Shown here: piece by piece, positions 17,805-26,720 of the stretch
Numbering within the stretch: position 1 is the stretch's first letter
Layout: every line of letters starts with the position of its first letter
Assembly (NCBI GenBank): GCA_944321945.1
Contig: CALUNE010000004.1
Location: 1-64,000, forward strand
Direction: 5' to 3'
DNA length: 64,000 bases
From: an uncultured Alistipes sp.
GTDB taxonomy: Bacteria > Bacteroidota > Bacteroidia > Bacteroidales > Rikenellaceae
The notes under the pieces: generated by a model
What the model was told of the DNA's origin: nothing
The model's input: only the letters and a program-made list of their open reading frames with translations
Databases searched by the model: none
Made by a program: the position numbers and the translations under genes

Positions 17805-17826
17805 TCCGCGCCCGGTTTCCCCGCTC

Positions 17827-17863
17827 AGAGGCGGACGGCATGTTGCCGTCCGCCTCTCTTTTT
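17827..17863 (+). terminator. Intrinsic terminator
   Basis: A stem of 13 bp or more (GAGGCGGACGGCA/TGCCGTCCGCCTC), a 3-nt loop and CTCTTTTTC behind it, just after the EF-G paralogue. Confidence 0.9.
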
Positions 17864-18033
17864 CCCGGGCGGCAAACGCCCCGACCCTCCCGAACTCCTC
17901 CCTCCACGGCAACCGGTCCGCCCCCCCCGCCGGCAAAAACCGAAAAACCGGAATGACGCCCCTTTCAGCACAGAATCACGTTAAATAAATGTTAACAATC
18001 CGTTTCGCAACCGTTTCATCGGGAAAAATCCAG
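17864..18033. other. Non-coding gap upstream of the phosphate transporter
   Basis: 170 bp with a C8 run at 17931-17938 and a short AT-rich stretch (about 17988-18000). No gene or RNA that I can recognise. It ends at the promoter of the PiT gene. Confidence 0.5.
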
Positions 18034-18041
18034 TAAATTTG
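18034..18041 (+). promoter_or_regulatory. Promoter -7 box for the PiT transporter
   Basis: TAAATTTG, 25 nt before the ATG at 18067. Confidence 0.6.
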
Positions 18042-18066
18042 TTGACCAATTGCACTGAAACCAAAC

Positions 18067-20298
18067 ATGAGCGAAATCTACACCTTCATCGTCGGTATTC
18101 TGGGAATTCTCGCTGTTTCTGGTCTTTTCGTCGGCGTGACGAACGACGCCGTCAACTTCCTCAACTCCGCCATCGGCTCCAAGGCCGCTCCCATGCGGAT
18201 CATCCTGGCCGTCGCCTCGCTCGGTATCATCGTCGGCGTCGTCACCTCGAGCGGCATGATGGAGGTCGCCCGCAGCGGCATGTTCAACCCCGGACTCTTC
18301 ACCTTCCACGAGGTGATGATGCTCTATCTGGGCGTCATGTTCGCCAACGTCATCCTGCTCGACCTCTACAACTCGTGGGGCCTCCCCACCTCGACCACCG
18401 TGTCGCTGATCTTCTGTCTGCTGGGTTCAGCCATCGCCGTGTCGATCTACAAGATCTCGAACGACCCCGCGCAGGGGATCACCGCCCTCGGGCAGTATAT
18501 CAACACCTCGCGCGCCATGGGTATCGTCTCGGCCATCCTCCTCTCGGTGGTCATCGCATTCACCTGCGGTACCATCATCATGTACATCTCCCGACTGATC
18601 TTCTCGTTCCGATATACGGCCCTCTTTCACCGCTACGGCTCGCTCTGGTGCGGCGCCTCGCTCACGGCCATCGTCTATTTCGCCGTCTTCAAGGGCCTCA
18701 AGTCGATCCTCGCCGGGCATGAGTTCATCCAGTGGATCGATGCCCATCTGCTGCTGGCCATCCTCATCTGCTGGGCCTTCTGCTCGCTGATCCTCTTCTT
18801 CATCCAGCGGCTGAAGATCAACATCCTGCGGATCACGATCCTCTCCGGAACGTTCGCCCTGGCCCTGGCCTTCGCCGGAAACGACCTGGTCAACTTCATC
18901 GGCGTGCCGGTGGCCGGCTTCGACGCCTACTCCATCGCCCGCCACACGGGGGACAGCAGCATGCTCATGGAGGCCCTCAACGAAAACGTCCCGGCCAACT
19001 TCCTCATCCTGCTGGCCGCCGGCGCCATGATGATCCTCACGCTCTGGACCTCGAAAAAGGCCATGCACGTCACCGAAACCGAACTCTCGCTCTCGGCACA
19101 GGGCGACGACGGCCAGGAACAGTACGGCTCATCGCTCTTCTCGCGCACGATCGTACGCGCCGCCATCAACATCAACGCCGGCGTCGAACGCGTCATCCCG
19201 CCCCGCGTGCGAAAGGCCATCTCCCGCCGGTTCGAATACGAAGACGTCGAACACAGCGGTGCCCCCTACGACATGATCCGCGCCACGGTCAACCTGACGA
19301 CCTCGGCCCTGCTGATCGCCATGGCCACGTCGCTCAAACTCCCGCTCTCGACCACCTACGTCTGCTTCATGGTGGCCATGGGTTCGTCGCTCGCCGACCG
19401 CGCCTGGGGCCGCGAAAGCGCCGTTTACCGCATCTCGGGCGTCATGACCGTCGTCGCCGGATGGTTCATCACCGCATTGGGCGGATTCTTCATCGCCCTG
19501 ATCGTCGGCCTGGCCCTGATCTACGGCGGAACCCCCGCCTTCATCGTCATCACGATCCTCTGCGGATGGATGCTCATCCACAGCAACTTCCTCAAGAAGG
19601 ACAAGACCAACGCCGCCGAACGCCAGCAGATCAAAACCAACGAAGATATCATCGCCGACCTGCGCGACGAGGTCTGCTCGACCATGGAGTCCGCCACGAA
19701 GATCTACGACCGCACGCTGATCGCCGTCTTCAAGGAGAACCGAAAGGTCCTGCGCGACATGGTCAAGGAGTCGAACGACCTCTTCTACCACTCGCGCGAA
19801 CGAAAGTACTCACTGCTCCCCACGCTGAAAAAACTCCAGGGCGAGGATGTCAATACGGCCCACTACTACGTCCAGGTCGTCGACTACCTCAACGAGATGA
19901 CCAAGGCCCTGATGCACATCACCCGCCCCGCCTTCGAGCACATCGACAACAACCACGAAGGCATGTCGATGGACCAGACCCGCGATCTGATGTCGATCAA
20001 CGACGACGTCGAGTCGATCTACCGCCGCATCAACCAGATGCTGCGCGAAGGCGACTTTTCGGAGATCGAAACCGTTCTGACGATGCGCGACCAGCTCTTC
20101 GAATCGATTGCCGATGCCATCAAGTCCGAACTGACCCGCATCAACGAAGCCAAGTCAAACACCAAGGCCTCGATGCTCTATCTGACCATCCTGACCGAAA
20201 CCAAGAACATGGTGCTCCAGTCGCGCAACCTGCTCAAATCGCAGCAGTACTTCCTCAAGCACCTCTCCGGTCCCGCCGCCAAAACCTGGATCAAATAA
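18067..20298 (+). CDS. PiT-family inorganic phosphate transporter with PhoU-like C-terminal domain
   Basis: 743 residues. The two inverted PiT signatures are visible: GVTNDAVNFLNSAIGSKAA near residue 24 and GNDLVNFIGVPVAGF near residue 275. About ten to twelve membrane helices reach to residue ~520. A further ~210 residues are soluble and helical, with many Asp/Glu/Arg residues, and look like the PhoU/DUF47 domain that other bacteria encode as a separate protein. It should import phosphate as a metal complex with H+ or Na+. The fused PhoU-like tail probably regulates transport. Standard PiT proteins are about 420-530 residues, so the extra length is the tail. Confidence 0.92.
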   Translation: MSEIYTFIVGILGILAVSGLFVGVTNDAVNFLNSAIGSKAAPMRIILAVASLGIIVGVVTSSGMMEVARSGMFNPGLFTFHEVMMLYLGVMFANVILLDLYNSWGLPTSTTVSLIFCLLGSAIAVSIYKISNDPAQGITALGQYINTSRAMGIVSAILLSVVIAFTCGTIIMYISRLIFSFRYTALFHRYGSLWCGASLTAIVYFAVFKGLKSILAGHEFIQWIDAHLLLAILICWAFCSLILFFIQRLKINILRITILSGTFALALAFAGNDLVNFIGVPVAGFDAYSIARHTGDSSMLMEALNENVPANFLILLAAGAMMILTLWTSKKAMHVTETELSLSAQGDDGQEQYGSSLFSRTIVRAAININAGVERVIPPRVRKAISRRFEYEDVEHSGAPYDMIRATVNLTTSALLIAMATSLKLPLSTTYVCFMVAMGSSLADRAWGRESAVYRISGVMTVVAGWFITALGGFFIALIVGLALIYGGTPAFIVITILCGWMLIHSNFLKKDKTNAAERQQIKTNEDIIADLRDEVCSTMESATKIYDRTLIAVFKENRKVLRDMVKESNDLFYHSRERKYSLLPTLKKLQGEDVNTAHYYVQVVDYLNEMTKALMHITRPAFEHIDNNHEGMSMDQTRDLMSINDDVESIYRRINQMLREGDFSEIETVLTMRDQLFESIADAIKSELTRINEAKSNTKASMLYLTILTETKNMVLQSRNLLKSQQYFLKHLSGPAAKTWIK

Positions 20299-20394
20299 AC
20301 CGGGCGGAGCACCGAAAGGCGGAGCAATAAAAAAAGAGCCGCAAGGAAGCAGCAGTAAAAAGGGCTGCGGGGGGGGGAGCAGGCGGTCAAGCAG

Positions 20395-20454
20395 CAAGGC
20401 GGCAAGAAAGAGTACAAGACAGCAAAGAAGGGCACAAGGCGGCAAAAAAGGTGC
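20395..20454 (+). repeat. Tandem repeat, three copies of a 20-bp unit
   Basis: Copies at 20395-20414, 20415-20434 and 20435-20454 follow the pattern CAAGRCRGCAARRAAGRGYA with a few substitutions. They sit in a purine-rich gap (20299-20514) that also holds a G9 run at 20369-20377. No gene is visible in this gap. Confidence 0.8.
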
Positions 20455-20514
20455 CGCAAAGAAGGAACGGTAAAGGGAGGAAACCCAAAAGGGGAGCCTC
20501 AAAAACGGAAAAAC

Positions 20515-21090
20515 ATGGATATTGCAAAAGCCAAACGGCGCGAAAACATCGCTGAATATATTCTCTATCTCTGGCAGCTGGAGGATCTGCTTCGGGCCCT
20601 GCAGTTCAGCCCCGAAGCCATCTACTCGACACTGATCGCCCCGCGCAAGGACATTGCCGAAGAGCAGAAACACATCTTCCTGATGTGGTATCTCGACCTG
20701 GCAACCCTGCTCCAGCAAGAGGGCAAGGAGGAGAAGGGTCATCTCGAACATACGCTGCACCTGATTCAGGATCTCCACGACCTGCATCTGCAACTGCTCA
20801 AACTCCCCGTCGGCGAACACTACCGCACAACCTATGCCCGTCTCGAACCCGAGCTGCCGCGCCTGAGAGCCGTGATCGGCAACCCCGGCATGAGCGACAC
20901 CGAACTCTGCTTCCGGGCCCTCTACGCGGCCATGCTCTACCGAATCAAGGGCGAAGGCAACAAATCGGCCGTGACCGATACGCTGGAGTTCATCTCACCC
21001 GTGATTGCCGAACTGGCCGACATCTACGGAAAGGTCGAACGCGGCGAAATCGACCTCTACAAAAATGCCCCGGAGGCCCCCCGGAAATAG
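20515..21090 (+). CDS. DUF4924 family protein
   Basis: 191 residues, all-helical in appearance, soluble and without a signal peptide. The start MDIAKAKRRENIAEYILYLWQLEDLLRA matches the DUF4924 family, which is confined to Bacteroidota and has no known function. It lies after a repetitive purine-rich gap that has no clear promoter box, so its promoter may lie inside or upstream of the PiT gene. It ends just before a shared terminator. Confidence 0.85.
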   Translation: MDIAKAKRRENIAEYILYLWQLEDLLRALQFSPEAIYSTLIAPRKDIAEEQKHIFLMWYLDLATLLQQEGKEEKGHLEHTLHLIQDLHDLHLQLLKLPVGEHYRTTYARLEPELPRLRAVIGNPGMSDTELCFRALYAAMLYRIKGEGNKSAVTDTLEFISPVIAELADIYGKVERGEIDLYKNAPEAPRK

Positions 21091-21115
21091 ATCCGAACGG
21101 GGAGAAACAAAAAAC

Positions 21116-21147
21116 AACCGGATCGGCCCTGCAGGGTCGATCCGGTT
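21116..21147. terminator. Bidirectional intrinsic terminator
   Basis: Stem AACCGGATCG/CGATCCGGTT around a 12-nt loop, with A-rich sequence to the left and TTTCG to the right. It lies between the convergent DUF4924 and GNAT genes. Confidence 0.8.
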
Positions 21148-21182
21148 TCGTATTCTTTCGGGAAAAGGCTGGAACGTCCGGA

Positions 21183-22226
21183 CTATCCGAGGTCCAGTCC
21201 CATGATGTAATCGTTCATGTAGAAGCCTCCGCCGATCGGAAAGTCCCCCTCGCGCAGACGCCGCATGCCCATGTGCTCGTAAAAGTGCAATGCCCGGTTG
21301 TGACGGTTGACATTCAGCTCCATGCGGCACGGCGTCGGGCAGAGGCGCCGCACGTGTGCCACGGCCCGACGGAAAAGACGGCCTCCGATACCGTGCCCCT
21401 GCGCCTGCGGCAGCACGTAGATCTTCTGCAGGTGGAAAAGGGCCTCGCCCTGTCGTTCGACGGAGACATAACCGCACGGCGAACCGTCGAGAAAGGCCAG
21501 ATAGAAGCAATGTCCGTCGCGAAACTGCGTGCGGAGACTCTCCTCGGAGTACATCCACTCCATCATGTAGTCGAGCTGCGACGGGGTGAGGATCTCACGG
21601 TAGGTGGCCGGGAAGGAGACCTCGGCGACCTGCCGGATCAGCGGAATATCGGCCTCCGAGGCCCGGCGCAGGTAGACATGCTGCAAGGCCTGCCACGCGT
21701 CACGCGTCAGGCTCAGGATCTCACCCGTCTGCGGCGAACCGTCGGCGAGCCCCTGCAATCCGGATTCGGTCCGAAGATAACGAAAACCGCACTTCTCCAT
21801 CACGCGTCGCGAAGCTCCGTTTCCGACAAAACAACAGCCCCAGAGCGTCGTCAGCTCCAGCTCCTCGAACGCATGACGGACCAATTCACCCAAGGCCTCC
21901 GGCATCAGTCCACGACCACGCCACGACGTACCGATCCAATAACCGACCTCGGCTTCGGTCGCTCCGATCCGGAAATGGCTCGACGACGGGAAGAGCAGTC
22001 CGACGCATCCGACGGGCCGTCCGCTCTCCCGCAGCACCACGGCATAGGTCTCAGGAGAGGCAAAGACCGTACGGATCACCCCGGCGCTCTCTTCGACACT
22101 GCGGTGAGGTTGCCATCCCGCCGCAGGCCCCACCTGCGGATCCCGCGCTACGGCGTACAGATCCGATGCATCCTCCGTCCGCCACGGACGAAGCTCCAGC
22201 CGTCGTGTTGTCAAGGTTTCGATCAT
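21183..22226 (-). CDS. Tandem GNAT acetyltransferase (two-domain fusion)
   Basis: 347 residues made of two acetyltransferase domains. The first (about 1-175) begins IETLTTRRLELRPWRTEDA and has the RimJ/RimL-style GYWIGTSWRGRGLMPEAL acetyl-CoA loop. The second (about 190-345) begins LRRASEADIPLIRQVAE and has the Q/RxxGxG/A loop PQAQGHGIGGRLFRRA. Each is a full GNAT domain of usual size, so two enzymes are joined in one chain. Substrates are unknown; the first domain resembles ribosomal-protein or small-molecule N-acetyltransferases. The ATG at 22226 is chosen over a TTG nine codons upstream. Confidence 0.85.
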   Translation of the reverse strand: MIETLTTRRLELRPWRTEDASDLYAVARDPQVGPAAGWQPHRSVEESAGVIRTVFASPETYAVVLRESGRPVGCVGLLFPSSSHFRIGATEAEVGYWIGTSWRGRGLMPEALGELVRHAFEELELTTLWGCCFVGNGASRRVMEKCGFRYLRTESGLQGLADGSPQTGEILSLTRDAWQALQHVYLRRASEADIPLIRQVAEVSFPATYREILTPSQLDYMMEWMYSEESLRTQFRDGHCFYLAFLDGSPCGYVSVERQGEALFHLQKIYVLPQAQGHGIGGRLFRRAVAHVRRLCPTPCRMELNVNRHNRALHFYEHMGMRRLREGDFPIGGGFYMNDYIMGLDLG

Positions 22227-22304
22227 GGTTGTTCGGATTTCAACAGGCTCCAACGGAAGAAGGCCGACTTGAAAAAGCCGGCCCTGAATCTTTCCCGCAA
22301 AAAA

Positions 22305-22466
22305 CTAAGCGTACTTGAACGTCGACTCGTCCGATACGGTCAGCTTCTTACGACCCTTTGCGCGACGCGCAGCCAGCACCTTGCGGCCGTTTGCCGTAGC
22401 CATACGAGCGCGGAAACCGTGCTTGTTGATACGCTTGCGACGCGAAGGCTGGTAAGTTCTCTTCAT
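22305..22466 (-). CDS. rpmH: 50S ribosomal protein L34
   Basis: 53 residues, very basic, with the L34 pattern [20 protein letters not shown] followed by [20 protein letters not shown]. The usual L34 is 44-53 residues long. An ATG two codons upstream (22472, MAMKRT) is also possible. In many bacteria rpmH sits beside rnpA; here rnpA is 30 kb away, so the ancestral pairing is lost. It has its own TACTTTTG box about 45 nt upstream. Confidence 0.97.
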   Translation of the reverse strand: MKRTYQPSRRKRINKHGFRARMATANGRKVLAARRAKGRKKLTVSDESTFKYA

Positions 22467-22513
22467 TGCCATAGCTATCTGGTTTTTATTGTTTCTGACA
22501 TTTTTACGGATTG

Positions 22514-22521
22514 CAAAAGTA
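22514..22521 (-). promoter_or_regulatory. Promoter -7 box for rpmH
   Basis: TACTTTTG on the - strand, 41-47 nt upstream of the rpmH start codons. It is divergent from the murA promoter. Confidence 0.6.
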
Positions 22522-22595
22522 CAACAAAAAACCGATCCGCAAAAATTTTTCGGGAAAATATTTCCATTCCGCAGGCAAAAAGCCCGTTTTTCAAT

Positions 22596-22603
22596 TATCT
22601 TTG
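22596..22603 (+). promoter_or_regulatory. Promoter -7 box for murA
   Basis: TATCTTTG with an AT-rich upstream flank. The leader to the murA ATG is about 85 nt. Confidence 0.6.
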
Positions 22604-22691
22604 TAGGGTAACAGCACGCTCCGGAACCCCGACCCCACGGTCGCCGCTCCCCGGGCGAAGCCGTTCCGAAACCCGTTAACTCTCTTCCGAA

Positions 22692-24017
22692 ATGGCTATC
22701 TTCAAGGTCGAAGGAGGACACCGCCTCCACGGTTCGATAACCCCCCAGGGCGCCAAAAACGAAGCCCTCGAAATCCTCTGCGCCACGCTGCTCACCCCCG
22801 AACGCGTCGTCGTGCGGAACATTCCGCGCATCCTCGACGTGATGCAGCTCATCGAACTCCTGCGCCGCATGGGCGTCATCGTCGAACAGCTCGCCGACGA
22901 CACCTACGCCTTCCAGGCCCGCGACATCGATTTCGAATACCTTCAGTCGGACGACTACCGCCAGCGCTGCACCCGTCTGCGCGGATCGGTGATGCTCATC
23001 GGCCCGATGCTCGCCCGTTTCGGCGTCGGCTACATCCCCAAACCCGGCGGCGACAAGATCGGCCGGCGCCGGCTGGATACCCACTTCATCGGATTCCAGA
23101 AACTCGGAGCCCGTTTCAACTTCGACGTGGCCGACGAATTCTTCATGGTCGAGGGCAAGGAGCTCAAGGGCACCTACATGCTGCTCGACGAAGCCTCGGT
23201 CACCGGTACGGCCAACATCATCATGGCCGCCGTCATGGCCCGCGGCATCACCACCATCTACAACGCCGCCTGCGAACCCTACGTGCAGCAGCTCTGCCGC
23301 ATGCTCAACCGCATGGGAGCCCGCATCTCCGGCATCGCCTCGAATCTGCTGACCATCGAGGGCGTCGATGCCCTCGGCGGCACGGAACACACGCTGCTGC
23401 CCGACATGATCGAGGTCGGCAGTTTCATCGGCATGGCCGCCATGAACCGCTCGGAACTGACCATCCGAAACGTCTCCTACGAAAACCTCGGGATCATCCC
23501 CGCCCAGTTCGCCCGCATGGGAATCCACTTCGAACAGCGCGGCGACGACATCTACATCCCCCAGCAGGACCATTACAGCATCGAAACCTTCCTCGACGGC
23601 TCGATCATGACCATCGCCGACGCCCCGTGGCCCGGTCTGACCCCCGACCTGCTGTCGATCTTCCTCGTAGTCGCCACCCAGGCCAAGGGCGCCGTACTGA
23701 TCCACCAGAAAATGTTCGAAAGCCGCCTGTTCTTCGTCGACAAACTGATCGACATGGGCGCCCAGATCATCCTCTGCGACCCCCACCGCGCCACGGTCAT
23801 CGGACACGATCACCGCATCTGTCTGCGCGCCACACGCATGACCTCGCCCGACATCCGGGCCGGCGTGGCCCTGCTCATCGCCGCCATGTCGGCCGACGGG
23901 GTCTCCACGATCCAGAATATCGAACAGATCGACCGCGGATACAAGGACATCGACGGTCGGCTGAATGCCCTCGGCGCCCGCATCACCCGCATCGACGAAT
24001 GCGAACTGAAAAGGTAG
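22692..24017 (+). CDS. murA: UDP-N-acetylglucosamine 1-carboxyvinyltransferase (MurA)
   Basis: 441 residues. It transfers enolpyruvate from PEP to UDP-GlcNAc, the first committed step of peptidoglycan synthesis. The family's substrate-binding start ([13 protein letters not shown]) and repeated inside-out barrel are clear. The active-site loop reads [16 protein letters not shown]: Asp121 stands where most bacteria have the Cys (Cys115 in E. coli) that fosfomycin alkylates. MurA proteins with this Cys-to-Asp change are known to be active but insensitive to fosfomycin. The promoter box lies about 90 nt upstream and tdk follows on the same strand. Confidence 0.96.
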   Translation: MAIFKVEGGHRLHGSITPQGAKNEALEILCATLLTPERVVVRNIPRILDVMQLIELLRRMGVIVEQLADDTYAFQARDIDFEYLQSDDYRQRCTRLRGSVMLIGPMLARFGVGYIPKPGGDKIGRRRLDTHFIGFQKLGARFNFDVADEFFMVEGKELKGTYMLLDEASVTGTANIIMAAVMARGITTIYNAACEPYVQQLCRMLNRMGARISGIASNLLTIEGVDALGGTEHTLLPDMIEVGSFIGMAAMNRSELTIRNVSYENLGIIPAQFARMGIHFEQRGDDIYIPQQDHYSIETFLDGSIMTIADAPWPGLTPDLLSIFLVVATQAKGAVLIHQKMFESRLFFVDKLIDMGAQIILCDPHRATVIGHDHRICLRATRMTSPDIRAGVALLIAAMSADGVSTIQNIEQIDRGYKDIDGRLNALGARITRIDECELKR

Positions 24018-24144
24018 TCCACCTCCCGGTCCGACCCGGGAAATACCGCTGATTTCATCCGCTCACCGACAGGTCCGCATCGGCGGGATGATCCCGCGGA
24101 TCGGAAAGCGGTGTGCAAAAAACGTTTCAAACCCTCAACAACCC

Positions 24145-24765
24145 ATGTTTCTCGAAAATGCCAGCCGAAAAGGCTGGATCGAAGTGGTCTGCGGATCGAT
24201 GTTCTCCGGCAAGACCGAAGAGCTCATCCGACGCCTCAAACGGGCCCAGTTCGCCCATCAGCGCGTCGAAATCTTCAAACCCCGGATCGACGTCCGCTAC
24301 TCGGAAGAGGAGGTCGTCTCGCACGACGCCAACGCCATCCGTTCGACCCCCGTCGAATCACCCCAGAATATCCTGCTGATGACCTCCGACGTCGATGTCG
24401 TGGGAATCGACGAAGCCCAGTTCTTCGACGAAAGCATCGTCGATGTCTGCCGGCAGCTGGCCGACAGCGGCGTGCGCGTGATCGTTGCCGGACTCGACAT
24501 GGACTACACCGGAAAACCCTTCGGCCCGATGCCCGCCCTGATGGCTACGGCCGAATACGTCACCAAGGTACACGCCATCTGCGTTCGCTGCGGAAACCTC
24601 GCCCACCACTCCCACCGTCTCACCAGCGACGACAAACAGGTGATGTTGGGCGCGCAGGACAGTTACGAACCGATCTGCCGCCACTGTTTCCGCGAACTGT
24701 GGCTCGCCGAAGAGCGCAAGGCGGAGGAGCAAAAAAAGCAAACCGCTTCAGACACGGAGGTTTGA
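24145..24765 (+). CDS. tdk: Thymidine kinase
   Basis: 206 residues, type II thymidine kinase. Walker A GSMFSGKT is at residues 17-24 and Walker B is in [12 protein letters not shown]. The lasso loop [15 protein letters not shown] with a later CRHC gives the four zinc-binding cysteines. It phosphorylates thymidine in the salvage pathway. The ATG at 24145 ([11 protein letters not shown]) is preferred because upstream in-frame codons give no conserved sequence. The charged C-terminal tail (about 185-206) is typical. Confidence 0.95.
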   Translation: MFLENASRKGWIEVVCGSMFSGKTEELIRRLKRAQFAHQRVEIFKPRIDVRYSEEEVVSHDANAIRSTPVESPQNILLMTSDVDVVGIDEAQFFDESIVDVCRQLADSGVRVIVAGLDMDYTGKPFGPMPALMATAEYVTKVHAICVRCGNLAHHSHRLTSDDKQVMLGAQDSYEPICRHCFRELWLAEERKAEEQKKQTASDTEV

Positions 24766-24798
24766 CCGCCCCGAAGCCGAACCGCTATATAAATAATA

Positions 24799-24832
24799 AA
24801 AATCCCGGCACCTCGCGGTGTCGGGATTTTTC
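24799..24832. terminator. Bidirectional intrinsic terminator
   Basis: Stem AAAAATCCCG/CGGGATTTTT with an inner CACC/GGTG stem, A-rich to the left and T-rich to the right. It lies between the convergent tdk and sulfatase genes. Confidence 0.85.
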
Positions 24833-24853
24833 GGTTTGCGGGAGGGGGGCGGG

Positions 24854-26413
24854 TCACTTCACCGTCGGCGCCACGGCTTCCCGAACCTCTGCAAGGCGGG
24901 CCGAAAGTTCGGCCACCACGTCGGGATGCTCCGCCGCCACGTCGTGACGTTCGCGCGGATCCGTCTTCAAATCATACAGCTGCGGCTCGGGCGAATTGCC
25001 CAGTTCGGTCCGGGTCCAGAACTCCAGCGCCGGACCGTCGCTCGGCTCCAGATACTTCCACGGTCCCGAAATGAGGGCCAGCGTATTGTTCAGATTCTGC
25101 TGCACGACATACTCACGGTCGGTCTGCGCCTCGCCCAGCAGTTCGGGCAGGCGGTTGCGGCTGTCGGGTGCCGCCGTTGCGGGGAGCTTCGCTCCGGTCA
25201 GCGACGCCAGCGACCGGTAGACGTCGATCTGCGAGAAGAGCGCCGGCTGCTCGCCCGGCTTCACGCGCTCAGGCCACCGCACGATGAACGGAACCCGCGT
25301 GCCGGCCTCGTAAAGGCTGTATTTCCCGCCCCGATAGATCCCCATCGGCGTATGGCCGTTGAGCAGTTCGAGGGCCCGATCCTGGTAGCCGTCGTCGATC
25401 ACCGCGCCGTTGTCCGACGTGAAGATGAAGAGCGTATTGTCGGCCAGCCCGAGGCTGTCCAGCGTGCGCATCACCTCGCCGATCGTCCAGTCGAGCTGCA
25501 GAATCACGTCACCGCGGCTGCCCAGCCCGCTCTTGCCCGCAAAACGCGGATGCGGAACACGCGGCACATGCACGTCCTGCGTCCCCATGTAGAGGAAGAA
25601 GGGTTCGTCGCGATGTTGTGCGATGAAACGCGTCGCCTTCGCGGTGATCGTATCGGCGATGTTCTCGTCGACCCACAGCGCCGAGCGGCCGCCCGTCATC
25701 CAGCCGATACGCGGAATGCCATTGATGATCGTATTGTTATGCCCCTGGCTCGGACGGAGCGTCACCAGCTCGGGATTCTCCTCGCCCGTCGGCCAGTCGC
25801 CCACCTTGTGGTCGTAGCTCACCGTGATGGGATCCGACGGATCCAGCCCCACCACGTGCCCGTTCTCGACAAAGACGCACGGCACGCGGTCGACCGTCGC
25901 CGGAATCAGAAACTCGTAGTCGAAACCGATGTCGCGGGCTCCCGGGCGGATCTCCGTATTGAAGTCCGTACCGCCGGCCGGCCCCAGTCCGAGGTGCCAC
26001 TTCCCGACGGCCCCCGTCGCATAACCCGCGTCGTGGAGCGCATCGGCCAGCGTATAGCAGGCCGTATCGATGATCAGTTCGGAGTTGCCCGGGGCGATAC
26101 CCGTATTCTGCTGCCGCCACGGGTACATGCCCGTCAGCAGACCGAAGCGCGACGGCGTACTCGTCGCCGAGGTGGCGTAGGTGTTCGTGAAGCGCTGGCC
26201 CTGCGAGGCCAGGCGGTCGATGTTCGGGGTCGAGATCTTTGTCGCGCCGTAGCAGCTCAGATCGCCGATACCCAGGTCATCGGCATAGATGAAGATCACG
26301 TTCGGACGGTTCGGCGCCGTTTGTGCCGCGTCGCCGCAGCCCCCAAACAACGTCACCGTGGGCAAGGCCGCCAGCAGGCAGCCGGATCTGGTGGTTTTCA
26401 GAATCGATAGCAT
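24854..26413 (-). CDS. Serine-type sulfatase, lipoprotein
   Basis: 519 residues. The N-terminus has a lipoprotein signal with Cys26 (TLFGGC), so the enzyme should be membrane-anchored facing the periplasm or surface. The sulfatase fold is clear: NVIFIYADDLGIGDLSCYG binds the metal, and the active site STPSR (residues 85-89) gives Ser85 as the residue converted to formylglycine. GKWHLG and TSDNGAVID are further conserved blocks. A Ser-type site needs a radical-SAM maturase (anSME), and none is seen in this window. Such enzymes desulfate host or algal glycans, but there is no SusC/SusD pair next to it. Confidence 0.92.
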   Translation of the reverse strand: MLSILKTTRSGCLLAALPTVTLFGGCGDAAQTAPNRPNVIFIYADDLGIGDLSCYGATKISTPNIDRLASQGQRFTNTYATSATSTPSRFGLLTGMYPWRQQNTGIAPGNSELIIDTACYTLADALHDAGYATGAVGKWHLGLGPAGGTDFNTEIRPGARDIGFDYEFLIPATVDRVPCVFVENGHVVGLDPSDPITVSYDHKVGDWPTGEENPELVTLRPSQGHNNTIINGIPRIGWMTGGRSALWVDENIADTITAKATRFIAQHRDEPFFLYMGTQDVHVPRVPHPRFAGKSGLGSRGDVILQLDWTIGEVMRTLDSLGLADNTLFIFTSDNGAVIDDGYQDRALELLNGHTPMGIYRGGKYSLYEAGTRVPFIVRWPERVKPGEQPALFSQIDVYRSLASLTGAKLPATAAPDSRNRLPELLGEAQTDREYVVQQNLNNTLALISGPWKYLEPSDGPALEFWTRTELGNSPEPQLYDLKTDPRERHDVAAEHPDVVAELSARLAEVREAVAPTVK

Positions 26414-26567
26414 ATGGTTCGTTCGTAAAGGTTTCTCGTTTCGATCGGCCGGCCCGAAACACCCCCACAAATCCGCTCCCATCGGGCGCCGACTGTCTCG
26501 GCCGTCGGCTTCGCACGGTCCGCGGCGGAGATTCTTTCGACATTGGAGGCTCCGCGGCGGGAATTCC

Positions 26568-26705
26568 GATCATCTCCGCAGGTTCACAGCTTCACCCGGG
26601 CACCCGGGATCCCGATCATCTCCGCAGGCTCACAACTCCGCCCGGGCACCCGGGATCCCGATCATCTCCGCAGGTTCACAACTCCGCTCGGGCACCCGGA
26701 ATCCC
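26568..26705 (+). repeat. Tandem repeat, three copies of a 46-bp unit
   Basis: Copies at 26568-26613, 26614-26659 and 26660-26705 all start GATCATCTCCGCAGG and contain GGGCACCCGG. They differ at only a few positions. A partial further copy may follow near 26711. They occupy half of the 307-bp gap (26414-26720) between two - strand genes. Confidence 0.92.
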
Positions 26706-26720
26706 GCGCCGCCCGCAGGC

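Noticed and set aside
15660..17936. A 758-codon open frame on the - strand opposite the EF-G paralogue
   Set aside because: Antisense shadow. The + strand frame has complete EF-G domains.
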